NCBI RefSeq assembly: GCF_037975245.1
Contig: NC_092579.1
Location: 28,218,166-28,282,165, forward strand
From: Apostichopus japonicus
Taxonomy: Eukaryota; Echinodermata; Holothuroidea; Aspidochirotida; Stichopodidae
DNA: 64,000 nt
Reading direction: 5' to 3'
Shown piece by piece: positions 1-11,604 of the stretch. A program made the position numbers and the translations under genes. The notes beneath the pieces were generated by a model. It saw only the letters and a program-made list of their open reading frames with translations, did no database searches and was not told the DNA's origin. Every line of letters begins with the position of its first letter. Within the stretch, counting starts at the first letter, position 1.

Positions 1-980
1 TGGTCTGTTCTTGTGCTTAATGTACGAGACACGGTGCCTTAGCCTGTTGGAACCAGTCGGTATTTGGTATGGTCTGTTTTCGTGCTAAATGTACGAGACA
101 CGGTGCCTTAGCCTGTTGGAACCAGTCGGTATTTGGTGTGGTCTGTTTTTGTGCTAAATGTACGAGACACGGTGCCTTTACCTGTTGGAACCAGTCGGTA
201 TTTGGTGTGGTCAGTTTTTGTGCTAAATGTACGAGACACGGTGCCTAAGCCTGTTGGAACCAGTCGGTATTTGATGTGTTTTTTTTGTTCTAAACTACTA
301 TTCTTACAGAAAGGCTGAACAAGTTCCATGATATAGTTTGAACAGAGTTACACATTCCACTCATTCCAAGCAACCATGACAACATCAAAATGAAGCTTAT
401 TGGTGTCTTAGTTTAGTGGCATGAGATGCTAATTAATGTAGTCTGTTTTTGTGCTAAATTATTGAGACATGGTGCCTTAGTTTATTGGTATTAGTTTTTA
501 ATTAGTGTTGTCTGTTTTGTGCCAAATGTAGGAGACATTGTGCCTTAGCCTGTTTGAACCAGGCAGTATTTGGTGTTGCCTGTTTTTGTGCTAAATGTAT
601 AAGACCTCAGCCTTAGCCTATTGGAACCAGTCGGTAATTGGAACCAGTCGGTAATTGGAACCAGTCGGTAATTGGTGGTGTGTTTGTATTAAATTGATAA
701 GTTCTGCCTTAGTTTATTGATATGAGTTGCTAATTAGTGTGGTCTGTTTTGTGCTAAATTAATGAGACCCGGTGCCTTAGATTGTTGGAATCATTTTGTA
801 ATTAGTAATTTGGTTGTCTTAAATTGATGCTTGTTGCCTTAGATTGTTGGAAAGAGTTGCCAATTAGAGTGGTCTGGGTTGTGGTAAATTAATAAGACAT
901 TGTACCTAGTTTGATGGAACGAGTTGGTATTTAGTGAGGTCTTTTTTGAGATTTGTTCAAAACCAGTGTCCAATAACTTT
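1..980. repeat. 69-bp minisatellite, degenerating rightward
   Basis: The first four copies start near 2, 71, 140 and 209, exactly 69 bp apart. Each runs from GGTCTGTTTTTGTGCTAAATG through GAGACACGGTGCC to TTGGAACCAGTCGGTATTTG. Copies to the right drift in sequence and spacing, with versions carrying AATTAGTGTGGTCTG. Because 69 is a multiple of three, long open frames appear on both strands, but they are only the repeat translated and I do not call them genes. The array probably continues left of the window. Confidence 0.9.
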
Positions 981-1116
981 GATCTGACCATATAATTCCA
1001 TTTCTTTCACAAAATGCCCCTCTAGAAGAGTACACATCTTTTGTCTCACGGCCGACAGTTTGGTTGTTAACAGGGTTTGACTTTTTTACTTTTGCTGTTA
1101 TTTTCAAGAAAACTGA

Positions 1117-1368
<252 letters not shown>

Positions 1369-1387
1369 CATCAGTCTTGTCCTCTCA

Positions 1388-1841
1388 ACAGTTGATTGTT
1401 GTCAAGATCAGTGCTAAATGTAGGAGACAGGGTGCCTTAGCCTGTTGGAACCAGTCGGTATTTGGTGTGGTCTGTTTGGTGATAAATTAAAGAGACATTG
1501 TGGCTTAGTTTGGTGGAATGAGTAGCTAATTAGTTTGGTCTGTTTGTGCTTAATTGAAGGGGAGTGCTGTGATAATTTGTTGGTAATTGGTGTGGTGTGT
1601 TTGTATTAAATTGATAAGTTTTGCCTTAGTTTATTGATATGAGTTGCTAACTAGTGTGGTCTGTTTTGTGCTAAATTAATGAGACCCGGTGCCTTAGTTT
1701 GTTGGAATCATTTTGTAATTAGGAATTTGGTTGTCTTAAATTGATAATTGTTGCCTGCCTTAGATTGTTGGAAAGAGTTGCCAATTAGTGTGGTCTGGGT
1801 TGTGGTAAATGAAAAAGACAGTTGATTGTTGTCAAGATCAG
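1388..1841. repeat. minisatellite block bounded by 24-bp direct repeats
   Basis: Degenerate copies of the 69-bp repeat fill 1412-1817. Identical 24-bp sequences, starting ACAGTTGATTGTTGTCAAG, lie on each side at 1388-1411 and 1818-1841. This suggests that the minisatellite expanded inside, or was inserted into, a once single sequence. Confidence 0.7.
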
Positions 1842-2019
1842 AAAACTCAAAGATGAGCTGGAAAGCTGCAATATACAGTCAAGGTTCGTCATAAGAAAGA
1901 AAGGTTCCTAAATATGTAATATATATTTACTTATGTTATCACCAGTAAGGTTTCAATCACAGCCTAAACTTTGTTGGAATTAGTTGCTAATTAGTGTTTA
2001 ATGTTTTGTGCTAAATGTA

Positions 2020-2118
2020 CGAGACTTACTTTGAAGAAAACTGGCTCATTTCTTTTGTATTCCTCTCCTTTCCTTAGGGTTCTGTGGACTATGTTGGTCA
2101 ACAGTTAGCTTTTTGACA
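2020..2118 (+). pseudogene. second, truncated copy of the ABCC exon
   Basis: The sequence from about 2033 repeats the intron end and exon start seen at 1105-1175. It has the same GTATTCCTCTCCTTTCC tract and an acceptor TTAG at 2074-2077, followed by codons for SVDYVGQQ in place of SVAYTAQQ. Similarity stops at about 2103, the frame ends at TGA 2116-2118, and unrelated DNA leading into the LINE follows. The exon and its upstream intron were therefore duplicated about 930 bp apart and the second copy was later cut. The copies differ at several bases, so the duplication is not very recent. Confidence 0.65.
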
Positions 2119-3123
2119 TAGCGCCACCCCATCATCCTTCACTCTATGACTTACCCACCATTTACAGAACGTACATGTCCTTGGATACCAACACAGCGCT
2201 ACGGAGTACACTTTCGATTCATGGTGTGTCTCTTCAAAAGGAGTTCCTATTCTTTCTGTCCGCCGTCTTAGGCTGGAGACTAATTCTTTCTGGTAAGTGA
2301 CGTCTATGATCACTTTCATTGTATAGAAGCCATTTAAAACACGTAGGAAGGGGCTGTTTTGCCAATATGACAACCCCTTACCCACCTATAACCGCCCCCT
2401 AGTCGAAAACCTAAACCTCTCTGATTTTGACATAGACATTAATGACTGGATCCCTGTACAAAAATAGCAGAAAAAGACAACGTCCAAACTCCGTTGAAAT
2501 AAACCCATCTCCTAACTCCAAACCAACCACCAAAAAGTCTGCTCAAACAATCATTGTATCAGGAATCTTACCAGAACTATAAAAAAAACCAATAACCCTT
2601 GCTAAACTAATCAATGAAGAAAAACCAAATGCCATGATCTCAAATATAAACGGTCTTCGTAGTAACGACATCCTTATCACCCCCATGACCCTAAATCTGC
2701 AAATATCCTCCTGAAACCATGGACTCAAAAGACTAAACTAGGCAACCCCAAACCAAGAATCCCCCAAAAAGTAAGACAAAGAAACTTCTCTGTAGTAGCC
2801 TGTGGCAAAAACCCTGAAATTCAAATCAAAGATATTGAACAAGAACTCAAAGACCAAGAATACACCCCAATACAACTAAAAGACTCATTAGTCACGCCAC
2901 AAACAATCCAACTTGGAAAGTAAAAATAACGTTTGAAGAACAAGAACCTCAACAATCCCTAATCAAACAAGGTTTCTACTTAGGATACTCTAAACACAAA
3001 ACAGAAGAATACCACGAACCCCCCCAAATCACTCAATGTTTCAGATGTCAACTTTTTGGACACACCCACCATACTTGCAAAAATCAAACCAGATGTCTCA
3101 GATGTGGCGAAAACCACAGAGTT

Positions 3124-3865
3124 TTTTTCCACTGTCACCGAGACGACGCTCAATGAAGCTGAACAGGTGGTTGTAGGTTTTAACCCATTTATTTACACGC
3201 GTGGTTTCAACAAGACCACCAGTAAATGGGCAGTATTGACCTCTGCCCGACCTCGACCAAGCGGAAATTTCCCTTTGGTCACGCTAAGCAAATAGCACAC
3301 ATCGGCAACGATGACACTCCCCCCACTGGAATACGTCATATTAAAGTATAACAATGCCTACAATACCTAAACCACCCCATCGATGTACATTAAATTCCAT
3401 AACAGCTTTAGCAATCAAAATTGTGACGTAAAGCTTCTAAACCAAGTAAATAACTATAAAGCCTCACACACCTGACAGCTCAATAAAGAAGATAAAACAC
3501 ATCAATTATATTTACATGGAAATTCATCGATAATGCTTACAAATACTTAAAAAGATGAGAATGCAGATTCAAGTAAAACAAACTTAGTAATAGGACGAAC
3601 AAGCTCGGTAGTCCTAGTCTTAACTCTTACCGACCTAACTAACCCATCTCTACTACAATTAACACTAACAACCAGCGCCAACGGCCAGAGGTTACGGGGA
3701 GTCATTTCATCTAAGATTAAAACCAAGTCACCGACTGCCAGATTATCCGTGACCCCCGTCCACTAAGACCTCTTATGCAATTCAGGTAGATATAATTTTA
3801 ACCACTTTCGCCAGAATTGGTTTGCTAGGTGCTGGACATGCCTCCAGCGGCGAAGAAAACGGTCA
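3124..3865 (-). mobile_element. 5'-truncated BEL/Pao retrotransposon 3' end inserted in the LINE
   Basis: The insert is flanked by the 8-bp direct repeat ACAGAGTT (3116-3123 and 3866-3873). On the minus strand, 3865 to 3547 encodes the C-terminal pol region typical of BEL/Pao elements (DUF5641). The visible pieces are [39 protein letters not shown] and a later ELVRP segment, with a stop at 3547-3549 and one internal stop after HKRS. A purine tract (plus-strand CTCCCCCCACTGG) borders a likely LTR. No 5' LTR, gag, protease or RT is present. An A-run (plus-strand T-run 3121-3128) sits at the element's 3' side next to the target duplication, which is not how LTR elements normally end. Confidence 0.7.
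3133..3316 (-). repeat. candidate 3' LTR of the BEL/Pao fragment
   Basis: This 184-bp segment has short inverted ends (TGTCACCG at 3133, CGATGACA ending 3316) in the TGT...ACA style of LTRs. It directly follows the purine tract downstream of the pol stop. No second LTR is available for comparison, so the borders are tentative. Confidence 0.5.
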
Positions 3866-4267
3866 ACAGAGTTAGAGACTGCCCCGAACAAAAAGAAAAC
3901 ACAAAATGTGCCAATTGCTCAGGGACTCATGCCGCCCTTTACAAAGGATGCCCAAAATTTAAAGAAGCTAAAACTGAAGCTAATAACAAATAACAAGAAC
4001 AAAGAACCTATGCAAATGTAACCAAATCTACCCATAAAATTGAAATAACAAATAAAATCGCCACTAAAGGAAAACTTAATATCACAACTTTGTAATTGAA
4101 TTAGTACAATACACCTTCCAAAAAGCCGACATTAATATTAAATCCGACGACCTTGCCAGTTACGCCACCGTGTTAGCACTAAAACACCTAAACTTAAATA
4201 TCCCAGAAACTGTAATTATGGAACGTCTCCACCAACCTTCAATATTTAGCCCTCCTCAATCACCTAC

Positions 4268-6944
4268 ATGACAAGCACACTCCCTCCTTCGGTCAAGTTC
4301 CTCCACCTAAACATCAACAGTATCCTTTCAAAATTAAGCCTCCTACTTAGTATATTCACCAACCACTCTCCGGATATCATTTCGTTAAACGAAACTAAAC
4401 TAAATACAAATTCCCACCTTAGCATCGCTGGTTACCAAACTTTCAGACACGATATCTCTCGCTCTATGGGAGGAGTACTTATTGCTGCAAAAAACAACCT
4501 CAAAACCACCCTCCTCCCAAACCCAATCCAAACAAACAATCAAACAATTGAAATTGTACTCGAAAGAGACAATAAACCTCTCCACATTATTAGCTATTAT
4601 AGTCCCCAAATGAGCCCATATCCACAATAAAAAAGTTCTAATAAAAATAAAATACTACTAGGAGATATAAATGCCCACCACATCATTTTTGGTAGCACCA
4701 AAATATCTGAAAAAGGCACATCCCTCTTAGAAATATTAATTTAACAATAATTAACCAAATACCAAAACTAGGATTAACCCAATAAACAATAATACTGAGC
4801 TACTTGACTACGCCATAACCTCAAACCACCTTGCAACTGAAACTCATTGGATTCAAATCCTAGAAGATGACCTCATCAGTGACCAATTTCCACTCCTTTT
4901 TGAGCTAGACATAAACCTCAGTCGTATCCAAAATAACGAATTAACGTATAATTACAATAAAACAGACTGGACATCATTTAAAAAGGAACTCGTAACAAAT
5001 TACACTATCCCCAATTACCACAACAACAAGCTAAATTACATCGGCATATATTGTGACAGCATTGCCCAACATATCTTCAATACCTTCAAAAAACACTGCC
5101 CCTTAAAAAAAACAGAAATAAAAAACTAAATAGGAATATTCTTACACTAATTAACTCAGACGTCGCCTACATAGAACCTATATGATCTCCCCAGATCCAA
5201 CTCTAAAAACCCAAATTAACCAACTTAAAAAACAAATAAATAGACAAATATCGGCGGTCGACCAAAACAGAGTCCAAAACAAATGCGATTCAATCATTAA
5301 TGACAAAAACCCGACACACTTTTGGAAATATTTAAAAAATATCATAAGCCCATTACAACCCCAAACACAGGTAATACAGACCAATGCCTTAGAGATAAAG
5401 TACAGTAGGTAACCTGATCACAAAACTTCAAGACCAAATAAAGCTTATTGAATCATACTTGAAAACTATATTCAATTTCTTAGATGGCCCTCCATACGAT
5501 AACAGATTCCAACACGAAATAGACCGTACAATTATCTGTAATGCAACCAGCTTTATCCCCGACTTCTTAGGATGTCTCAACGAAAGCATCCCTCTACTCA
5601 AAGAAATAGATATAATCGATTGGTATAGTGCCACTAAATATGCAAAAATGCCTCCTCCCCTGGTCTTGACAACATAAATGACCTAATGCTAAAAGATTCC
5701 CCTCCGTCGGCCTCCGATATTCATTAACTCTCATATTTTCCCATTATTTAACAAACTCCTTAGACTAGGTTATTTCCCAACCCTATGGAAATCCGCCAAA
5801 ATGATTTTAATACCGAAACTAAGTAAAGACACACCAAAATTCAAAACTATCGACCAATTTATAATAGCCGCACCAGAACCCACCTAGAGCAAAATAATCA
5901 CTTTGCCCGTATCAATCAGGCTAATTCCGTGCACACAAATCTACAATAAACCAAACTTTCCGCCTTTCCGAAGAAATTCGCATCGGCTTCATAAAAAAAC
6001 ATGATACCACTGCCCTCTTCCTTGATGCCGAAAAGGCGTTCAACAAAACTTGGCACAACGGCATAAGAATTTAACTACTTAACTTTAATCTCCCCTCCAA
6101 TTACACCAGACTTCTTTCCTCTTTCCTTAGAGAGAGCAACACAAAAAAATACTACAAAAACCAATACTCAAAACCTATTCCACTTCGTGCAGGCACCCCT
6201 CAGGGCGCTGTTCTCAGCCCCCTCCCCTACACCCTATTTGTTAATGATTTGAACATCCCCCCTCTATCTAAATGCAACTATAGTCATTACACTGTCAACA
6301 TAGCCATTTGGAGCACCAGTAAAAATATCTATATGACGGAACTAAATATTAAAAAAGCAATTACACATCTCGAAAATTGGTGCTCAATGTGGAGAACAAA
6401 AATAAATCCCTCAAAATCTAACCTAGCCAATTTCTCCATAATAAACTCAAAATACCATAACCATATTTCCAAAATTAATCTTTTCAACACCTCAATCACT
6501 GCTACTCCTAATGCAACCATCCTCGATACCACTTTCGATAGCAAATTATTGTTTAATCTACATTGTAACAGAACTGCAGGACGCTGCTGGTTCCAACTTA
6601 AATCCATTCAAATCCTCTCACACAAATATAACTTCCCTCTGAAAACAATTATCCAAATCTATAAATCCAATGTTCAACCGATTCTCAGTTACGGGAGCAT
6701 CTCCCTGCTTACCATCTCTAATCCCAATAAACAAATTTTAAACAGAATGCACACCACAGCTTATCGACTCGCACTCAAAATCCCTACCTATATTGCTACT
6801 TTGTACGTTTTCCGTGCAGGAAACACAAAATCTACTTTCACCCGACTTGGAGAATTCAACACCAAGTTATACAAAAACAACCTCAAGAACGACCCTTTGA
6901 TTGGAGATCTCCCCCTGAAATACAAAGTCGCAACAACTCACTAG
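4268..6944 (+). pseudogene. LINE ORF2: endonuclease plus reverse transcriptase, inactivated
   Basis: The 5' part (4268-4630) is open and encodes an AP-type endonuclease start, with FLHLNINSILSKL, PDIISLNETKL and GGVLIA. Further on, fragments in changing frames carry reverse transcriptase blocks. RAGTPQGAVLSPLPYTLFVN lies at about 6188-6247. The catalytic block reads YTVNIAIWS at about 6285-6312, where YADD-type residues are expected, so the catalytic aspartates are lost. The last 231 codons (6249-6944) are open and cover the thumb and C-terminal part. The intact enzyme would nick DNA and copy its RNA at the target. Multiple stops between 4630 and 6180 make this copy dead. Confidence 0.75.
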
Positions 6945-7455
6945 CCAAAAACCAAACCCTTTCTATATTCACAATTGTTACTACTTAAAGTCTCATTCCA
7001 TTAAAAAAATCCTTTCCTAAATGGGTCTAGGCCCTGACTCCAAGTATACTTATATATACAGAACAAAACAAACAATTCCAACAGTGACCGATTGATTAAA
7101 ACGTAAAGAAGCAACCACTCCCTTACCAAACAATAGAAACCACTCCGTCTCCACAATCCTCAGTACTTAGAAATTCCTCTCCTTTAGAAATCCCTCCGTA
7201 ATTGGCTCTTCGACTCCGACCTCGGTATGATTATGGCTATCCTGTCCAATGTAAATATATAAGACTTCATTTACCAGCAATTCCCTGACTGAACATTCCC
7301 TGACTGAAAAAAAAGGAAAAAGTATGTCTATTCTCTAAAAACAAACTTATTATCCCCCGTAGGACCTCTGGCCAGGTCGACCAGGGGTTAAACTCCTTTT
7401 GATTCGATTTCAACAGCAACAAAAACAAAGCTTTTACTTGAATTAAAAAAATGTA

Positions 7456-7652
7456 ACTAATTTCATTTCATTTATTTATTTTTGGTCTATCTTAACATAA
7501 GTATAACATATGACAAAGAAGGTGATAAGAAACAAAACTTGTGAAAGGAAGTGTACTAAACAACCCTATAGGGCTTGTCGGGTAGTGACACTCCCTAAAA
7601 AACTTAATGTGGAAGACATCATGATTAGATTTTGGTTTCATTTAATCGATAG
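7456..7652. other. intron sequence upstream of the SRP68 exon
   Basis: No coding or repeat signal was seen between the LINE end and the splice acceptor at 7652. Confidence 0.4.
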
Positions 7653-7740
7653 GTAGAGGTAGAGGAATTGGACACTCTTGCGCAAGATATCAACGGCTTG
7701 AAGTACTCTGCTCAGACGGCCTCCATTCTAGGTATGTACT

Positions 7741-7790
7741 TATAATAATATAATAATAATAATAATCGTAATAATAATAATAATAATCAA
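7741..7790. repeat. (TAA)n microsatellite
   Basis: This is an imperfect TAA/ATA run just inside the SRP68 intron. Confidence 0.85.
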
Positions 7791-8319
7791 TTTACTGTGT
7801 TTAAAAAGAAACTTTTTGCTGCTTTGGATGAAGATTAAGGATTCTTGTTTTTCAAAAGGCAAAATGCAAGATGGACTATATATGAAAGGATGAATACCAA
7901 AAAGTTAAGAAAAGAAATTGGGTGGGGGGAAGGGGGGAATCAGGCAGAGACCATCATGCTACTACCCTGTTAATTTTGTGTAGGACCCTGGTTAATTTAA
8001 AAGGAAGAAATCCCTTTAGTACCCTTGAGTTTCTGAAAGGTTTCTTCTTTGGGATAACGGTGGAGAGACATATCGATGTTCTCTTTTGGGTCTGATCGTC
8101 AGGAAAATGCAGATTAAACTGCCATGTCCATTTGGAACCTGGGAATTGAACCCTGCTACTGGAACAAATGTATCCCATCAGAGCATAGACAATGATTCAG
8201 AGAAATATGGCATTTATATTAATAATCTGTTGTTTTCTTTCAACAAATTTTTCTCTTTGGTTAAACAATGAGTGAAAAGATTCATTCGGTTGGATGCAGC
8301 ACCACCTTTTTCCACCTTT

Positions 8320-8356
8320 TTTTTGGGGGGGGGGGGGGGGGTGGGGGTGGGGGAGA
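8320..8356. repeat. poly(G) tract with G-quadruplex potential
   Basis: A T-run is followed by sixteen or more Gs, then GTGGGGGTGGGGGAG. It lies in the SRP68 intron. Similar G or C runs recur through the window. Confidence 0.7.
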
Positions 8357-9339
8357 CCTATTAGCCCTTAGGGTCTGAAAATATTACAATAGGATTATTG
8401 TAGTGGACAGGACAGACAAAAGTTATTTTTGCTTGTAGCTGAATGTATGATGTCCAGGGACCACATGGAAGTATCAGAAGCCCAATCAAAAATGCCATAT
8501 TTTTGCTCTATCGAAATTTGTCAGAATAAAGAAATTGAAAGTCAAAATATAAAGAGTTTATCTGACCGTGTAGACTGCGATTGAACAGTCTCTGTCATCT
8601 ACAAATAATAGAAAGCGGGTATTCATTTCTGTTTGTGACAGCAACAACAAAAAATGACTGCAAATTAACAAGTTTTTGTAAACTTTCTCTATTCAGGGAT
8701 TCGAATCTCAAATTCCACTTAAATAACCCCCCTACTTATGAACTGTCACGTAGCTCAAGGTGACAAACTTACGACAATGATGAGAAAAGGCCTTAGGTGG
8801 TTCCTAATTCAATGACGTTTCTCACAGTTAATTGAATTGACTCCCCCCACCCTCCGGATTATCCTGACCCATAGAAAATACCCTCCACCCAAGAATACTT
8901 AAAAAAAAAAAGAGGCCATGGCTATCCGAGAACCTCTCTGCATTCATTTTTCAGATTCCAATGAACCTTCCATCAGCAAAGGAATGGCGCAACTCGGTCT
9001 GAAGGACAATCGACCGCTGGCAGAACGGCTTGACCAGTACAACCCAACCAGCCGGACCTGGCCGCCAAGCCCAACTTCACCGCATTCCCACCGGACTTTC
9101 AAGCTGTCACCATGCAAACCGCTCTTCTTTGACATAGCTCTGAACCATATAGAGTTACCCTCCTTAGACGAGAAACTGGAACAGACAAAATTAGCCGCGC
9201 AGGGGGGTCTGGGTGGGTTCCTGCGAATAGGAGTGATATCCTTTTCCAACCATGTTATTTTTCTATTATTTCTCTCTTCTTTGGTCTTCGTTGTTGCAGT
9301 ATGTATGTGTTGGCATTATACAGTTACATGATTATATCT

Positions 9340-10789
9340 GCATGTGTTGCATGTCGTGGTTCCGGGTGCATTCAGGTGAGGCACCTACAGATTGATATAT
9401 CACATTTCGTAAACATCCATCATAAGACCACAGGAATGACACACGTCAGGTCAAATGGGCTAGTCCAAGTTATTTGGAACTTCAAATCGGCGTAGCTCCT
9501 TCACCCTTAATCCAAGTCCGGAGGTCTTTTGTATACATAAGCCGGTAGTATTTGGGAGGGCTCTCACTCTTCTCCTGCATGTGCTGTCATCATCTTTTAT
9601 TTAAGTTTTATTTTATTTTATTTGTGTTTTTTAAACACAAAGATGGGGGAGGCCAAAAAGAATAACACTCACTTTTTTAACGTGGCTTGGCAAAAAAAAA
9701 TTGAAGAATATTCAAAATGGGAATTGGAATTTTATATATTTTGGATTTGGTATTTGTGTGTTTATCTCGTTTAGAGGAAAAGAAGAAAAAAACAGCATCT
9801 TTATTTTATGGGGCTTTAAAGTTTTAAAAATGGGTTTCGGTTGATGATTTCTTGGTCTACAAACATTGTGGTGCTCGACCGACTGACACTTTATGGGGAT
9901 GTTAAGGTGACTGAATTTAATATTGGCAGGAGTTATGGGATGGTAGTTGGAAGGACCAGTGGTGGGGGCAGGGGGGTGGGTGGTGAGGCGAAGGATCAAG
10001 AAGGAGAAATGAAAGTGTTGAAAGTGAAGAGGGAGAATATTTTAATTGAATTTTCAGTTTGCAGTAGCACAGGTTTACTGATAAGGTTATATTTAAAGAA
10101 AGTGCCAATAATGCACAATTGGGGGTGTGGTAGTCGGAGGGGGGTTTGAGTTTGCAATGAAAGGGAGCAACCTTTCCACATTTATGTTGTTTGTGATATG
10201 GTAGTATCGTTTCTTTTTCAAACTGGAGGGCAAAAATGTAAAAATTAAGAGTTATCTAAAACTAATTTAAAATCAGGTTTAGTTAATAAATGAAAGTTAA
10301 AGAAAATGATATTGTTGGTATCAGAGGTGCCACGGTATTTTAAACTCAAGCAGCCATGGAAGGCCACCTCATTTTTATTGGGAACTTGTTGTCAAGCAAA
10401 CCTATGGATCCAAGCACTGTCTGGCTAAAGTAAGATGGGGTTTTTATTTTTATCTAGGAGAAATCCATTTTTTTCCCCTCATGTGAAAATGGTCTTCCAA
10501 ATGTTTAAAAAAAAATGTTCAAAAAGAGTCTACTGGTGTGAATTGGATAGCTACCTGGTGTGAAATAAAAAGGCCATAGGGCTTATCCCATATGTACATG
10601 TGACTGCTTAGTATCATTAAATAACTGCCCTCCAGGCTGATATTATAAATAATAGAAACATTATAGAAAATAACTGTCTGTTGTAACCCAACCTTCTCAA
10701 TAGTAGATGCAGGTATCACTAAAAATGTCACTGAAATATGTATTGCATGTTTTGATTAGTATTTGCATAATAATTTGATAAGGAATAAC
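9340..10789. other. no gene recognised
   Basis: Several short open frames overlap here on both strands. None has splice sites or a domain I recognise, and G-rich tracts inflate some of them. Confidence 0.5.
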
Positions 10790-11580
10790 CTGTTTCTGGA
10801 CAGGTAGTTGAAGGGTATTAACTGTGGTGGGAGGGATGAAGAAACATCCTGTCCATGAACTGATTTGTCATTGAAATAAAAAAAAAATAGTTATTCCCAA
10901 GTATCACTCTTTTATAATTTTTTTTTTTTTTTTTTTTTTCTTTTTCTTTTCTTTTCTTTTTCTTCTTTTACTGGAGTATTGTAAAAGGAAAAGCAGAGGT
11001 TGAGTTTGAACCAGAGACCTTGAGATGCCAAAGCAAAAGTCTCTACCACTAGACCATTAGGCTGGCCTCTGATTTAAAGAGCTTTACAAATATTTAAAGA
11101 TCCTGCTGTTTGGACTTAGTCTTTTTTTTGTAAAACATTTTCTCCACTACTCCCTCGCCCCCCGATTAGCTAGTCAGGGGGGAGGGGTGGCGGCGAACTC
11201 ACCTTGTCCGCGTTGAACCTTGTCAGGGGGAGGGGTGGCGGCGAACTCCACTTGTCCGCGCCTTACCTTGTCAGGGGGAGGGGGCGGCGACCTCACCTTG
11301 TCCTCACCCTCACCCCCTCTCACTTTTCCCCCTCTCACCTTTGGTACTCACCTTGTCCACCTGCCAGGAGGAGGGGGACCGCCCGCCTTCGGGATTCACC
11401 TTATCCACTTGTCAGAACTCCTTTTGCAAATACTCACCTGGGACTTGAACCGATGCAATCCAAACCAATCGCTTACTGAACGATGGAATAACCAATTACA
11501 CCATTTCGGTTCCCTCTGGAAAAACTTTGTTTCTTATATTTATACTTCCACTCCCTCCAAAGAATAGAAAAGTAAAAGGC
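10790..11580 (-). repeat. composite module, copy A: hairpin arms plus two tRNA-like units
   Basis: It begins with inverted arms CTGGACAGG (about 10796) and CCTGTCCATG (about 10849), followed by a pyrimidine tract at 10915-10970. On the minus strand a first tRNA-like unit (about 11075-10990) has the A-box-like TGGTCTAGTGGTAGAGAC and the B-box-like GGTTCAAACTC. A second (about 11510-11425) has TGGTGTAATTGG and GGTTCAAGTCC. A GC-rich stretch with repeats of TCAGGGGGAGG at 11176-11420 separates them. The same parts recur in the same order at 47460-48140. Confidence 0.65.
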
Positions 11581-11604
11581 TCTGTCTGGACATGAACCGC
11601 AGAC

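Larger units (their letters stand above)
2420..3995 (+). pseudogene. LINE ORF1 (gag-like, CCHC zinc knuckles), interrupted
   Basis: Broken frames encode a basic segment (RKRQRPNS) near 2475. At 3037-3120 is a clear CX2CX4HX4C knuckle (CFRCQLFGHTHHTC) followed by CLRCGENH. A third knuckle, [20 protein letters not shown], lies at 3910-3970. Such proteins bind element RNA and form the nucleoprotein particle. A foreign 742-bp piece at 3124-3865 separates knuckles two and three. The frame on either side meets again across the 8-bp duplication, so ORF1 was once continuous there. Stops in the N-terminal half show decay beyond the insertion. Confidence 0.68.
2104..7455 (+). mobile_element. decayed non-LTR retrotransposon (Jockey/CR1-like LINE)
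   Basis: A gag-like first reading frame with zinc knuckles is followed by an endonuclease plus reverse transcriptase frame. The 3' region ends near 7455 in a short A-run (TTAAAAAAATG). The 5' end is not certain: non-LTR-like coding is visible from about 2420, and 2104-2420 may be its leader or unrelated DNA. Many stops and frame changes make it inactive. A related 0.84-kb piece lies at 12892-13735. The clade is inferred from the domain order and the RT motif style and was not tested. Confidence 0.75.
7653..9331 (+). pseudogene. SRP68: SRP68, last two exons (frame-disrupted)
   Basis: SRP68 is a subunit of the signal recognition particle. It binds 7SL RNA and its C-terminal tail binds SRP72. 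Exon A (7653-7731, AG before, GTATGT after) encodes EELDTLAQDINGLKYSAQTA followed by SIL. Exon B starts at 8955 after TTTTTCAG in the matching phase and encodes KDNRPLAERLDQY, then PNQPDLAAKPNFTAFPPDFQ, then PCKPLFFDIALNHIELPSLD and EKLEQ. This is the order at the C-terminus of the family. The middle piece is in a different frame: one base seems missing near 9043 and one extra near 9109. The usual stop shortly after the GGFLR-like tail is absent, so the frame runs on to 9329-9331 through a hydrophobic stretch. Either the copy is decayed or the assembly has indel errors. The correct splice sites and phase argue for a real locus rather than a processed copy. Earlier exons would lie left of the window or beyond the LINE. 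Confidence 0.75.

Noticed and set aside
108-329. Open frames on both strands over the first minisatellite copies
   Set aside because: The 69-bp period is a multiple of three, so any frame without a stop in one unit stays open. The peptide is a repeat with no domain and later copies break it.
9841-10149. 102-residue plus-strand frame
   Set aside because: It is glycine-rich from a G-run, overlaps several frames on the other strand and has no splice or domain support.
11204-11567. Two overlapping plus-strand frames of 91 and 115 residues
   Set aside because: They lie over GC-rich short repeats and the opposite strand of a tRNA-like unit; proline/glycine-rich translation reflects composition.
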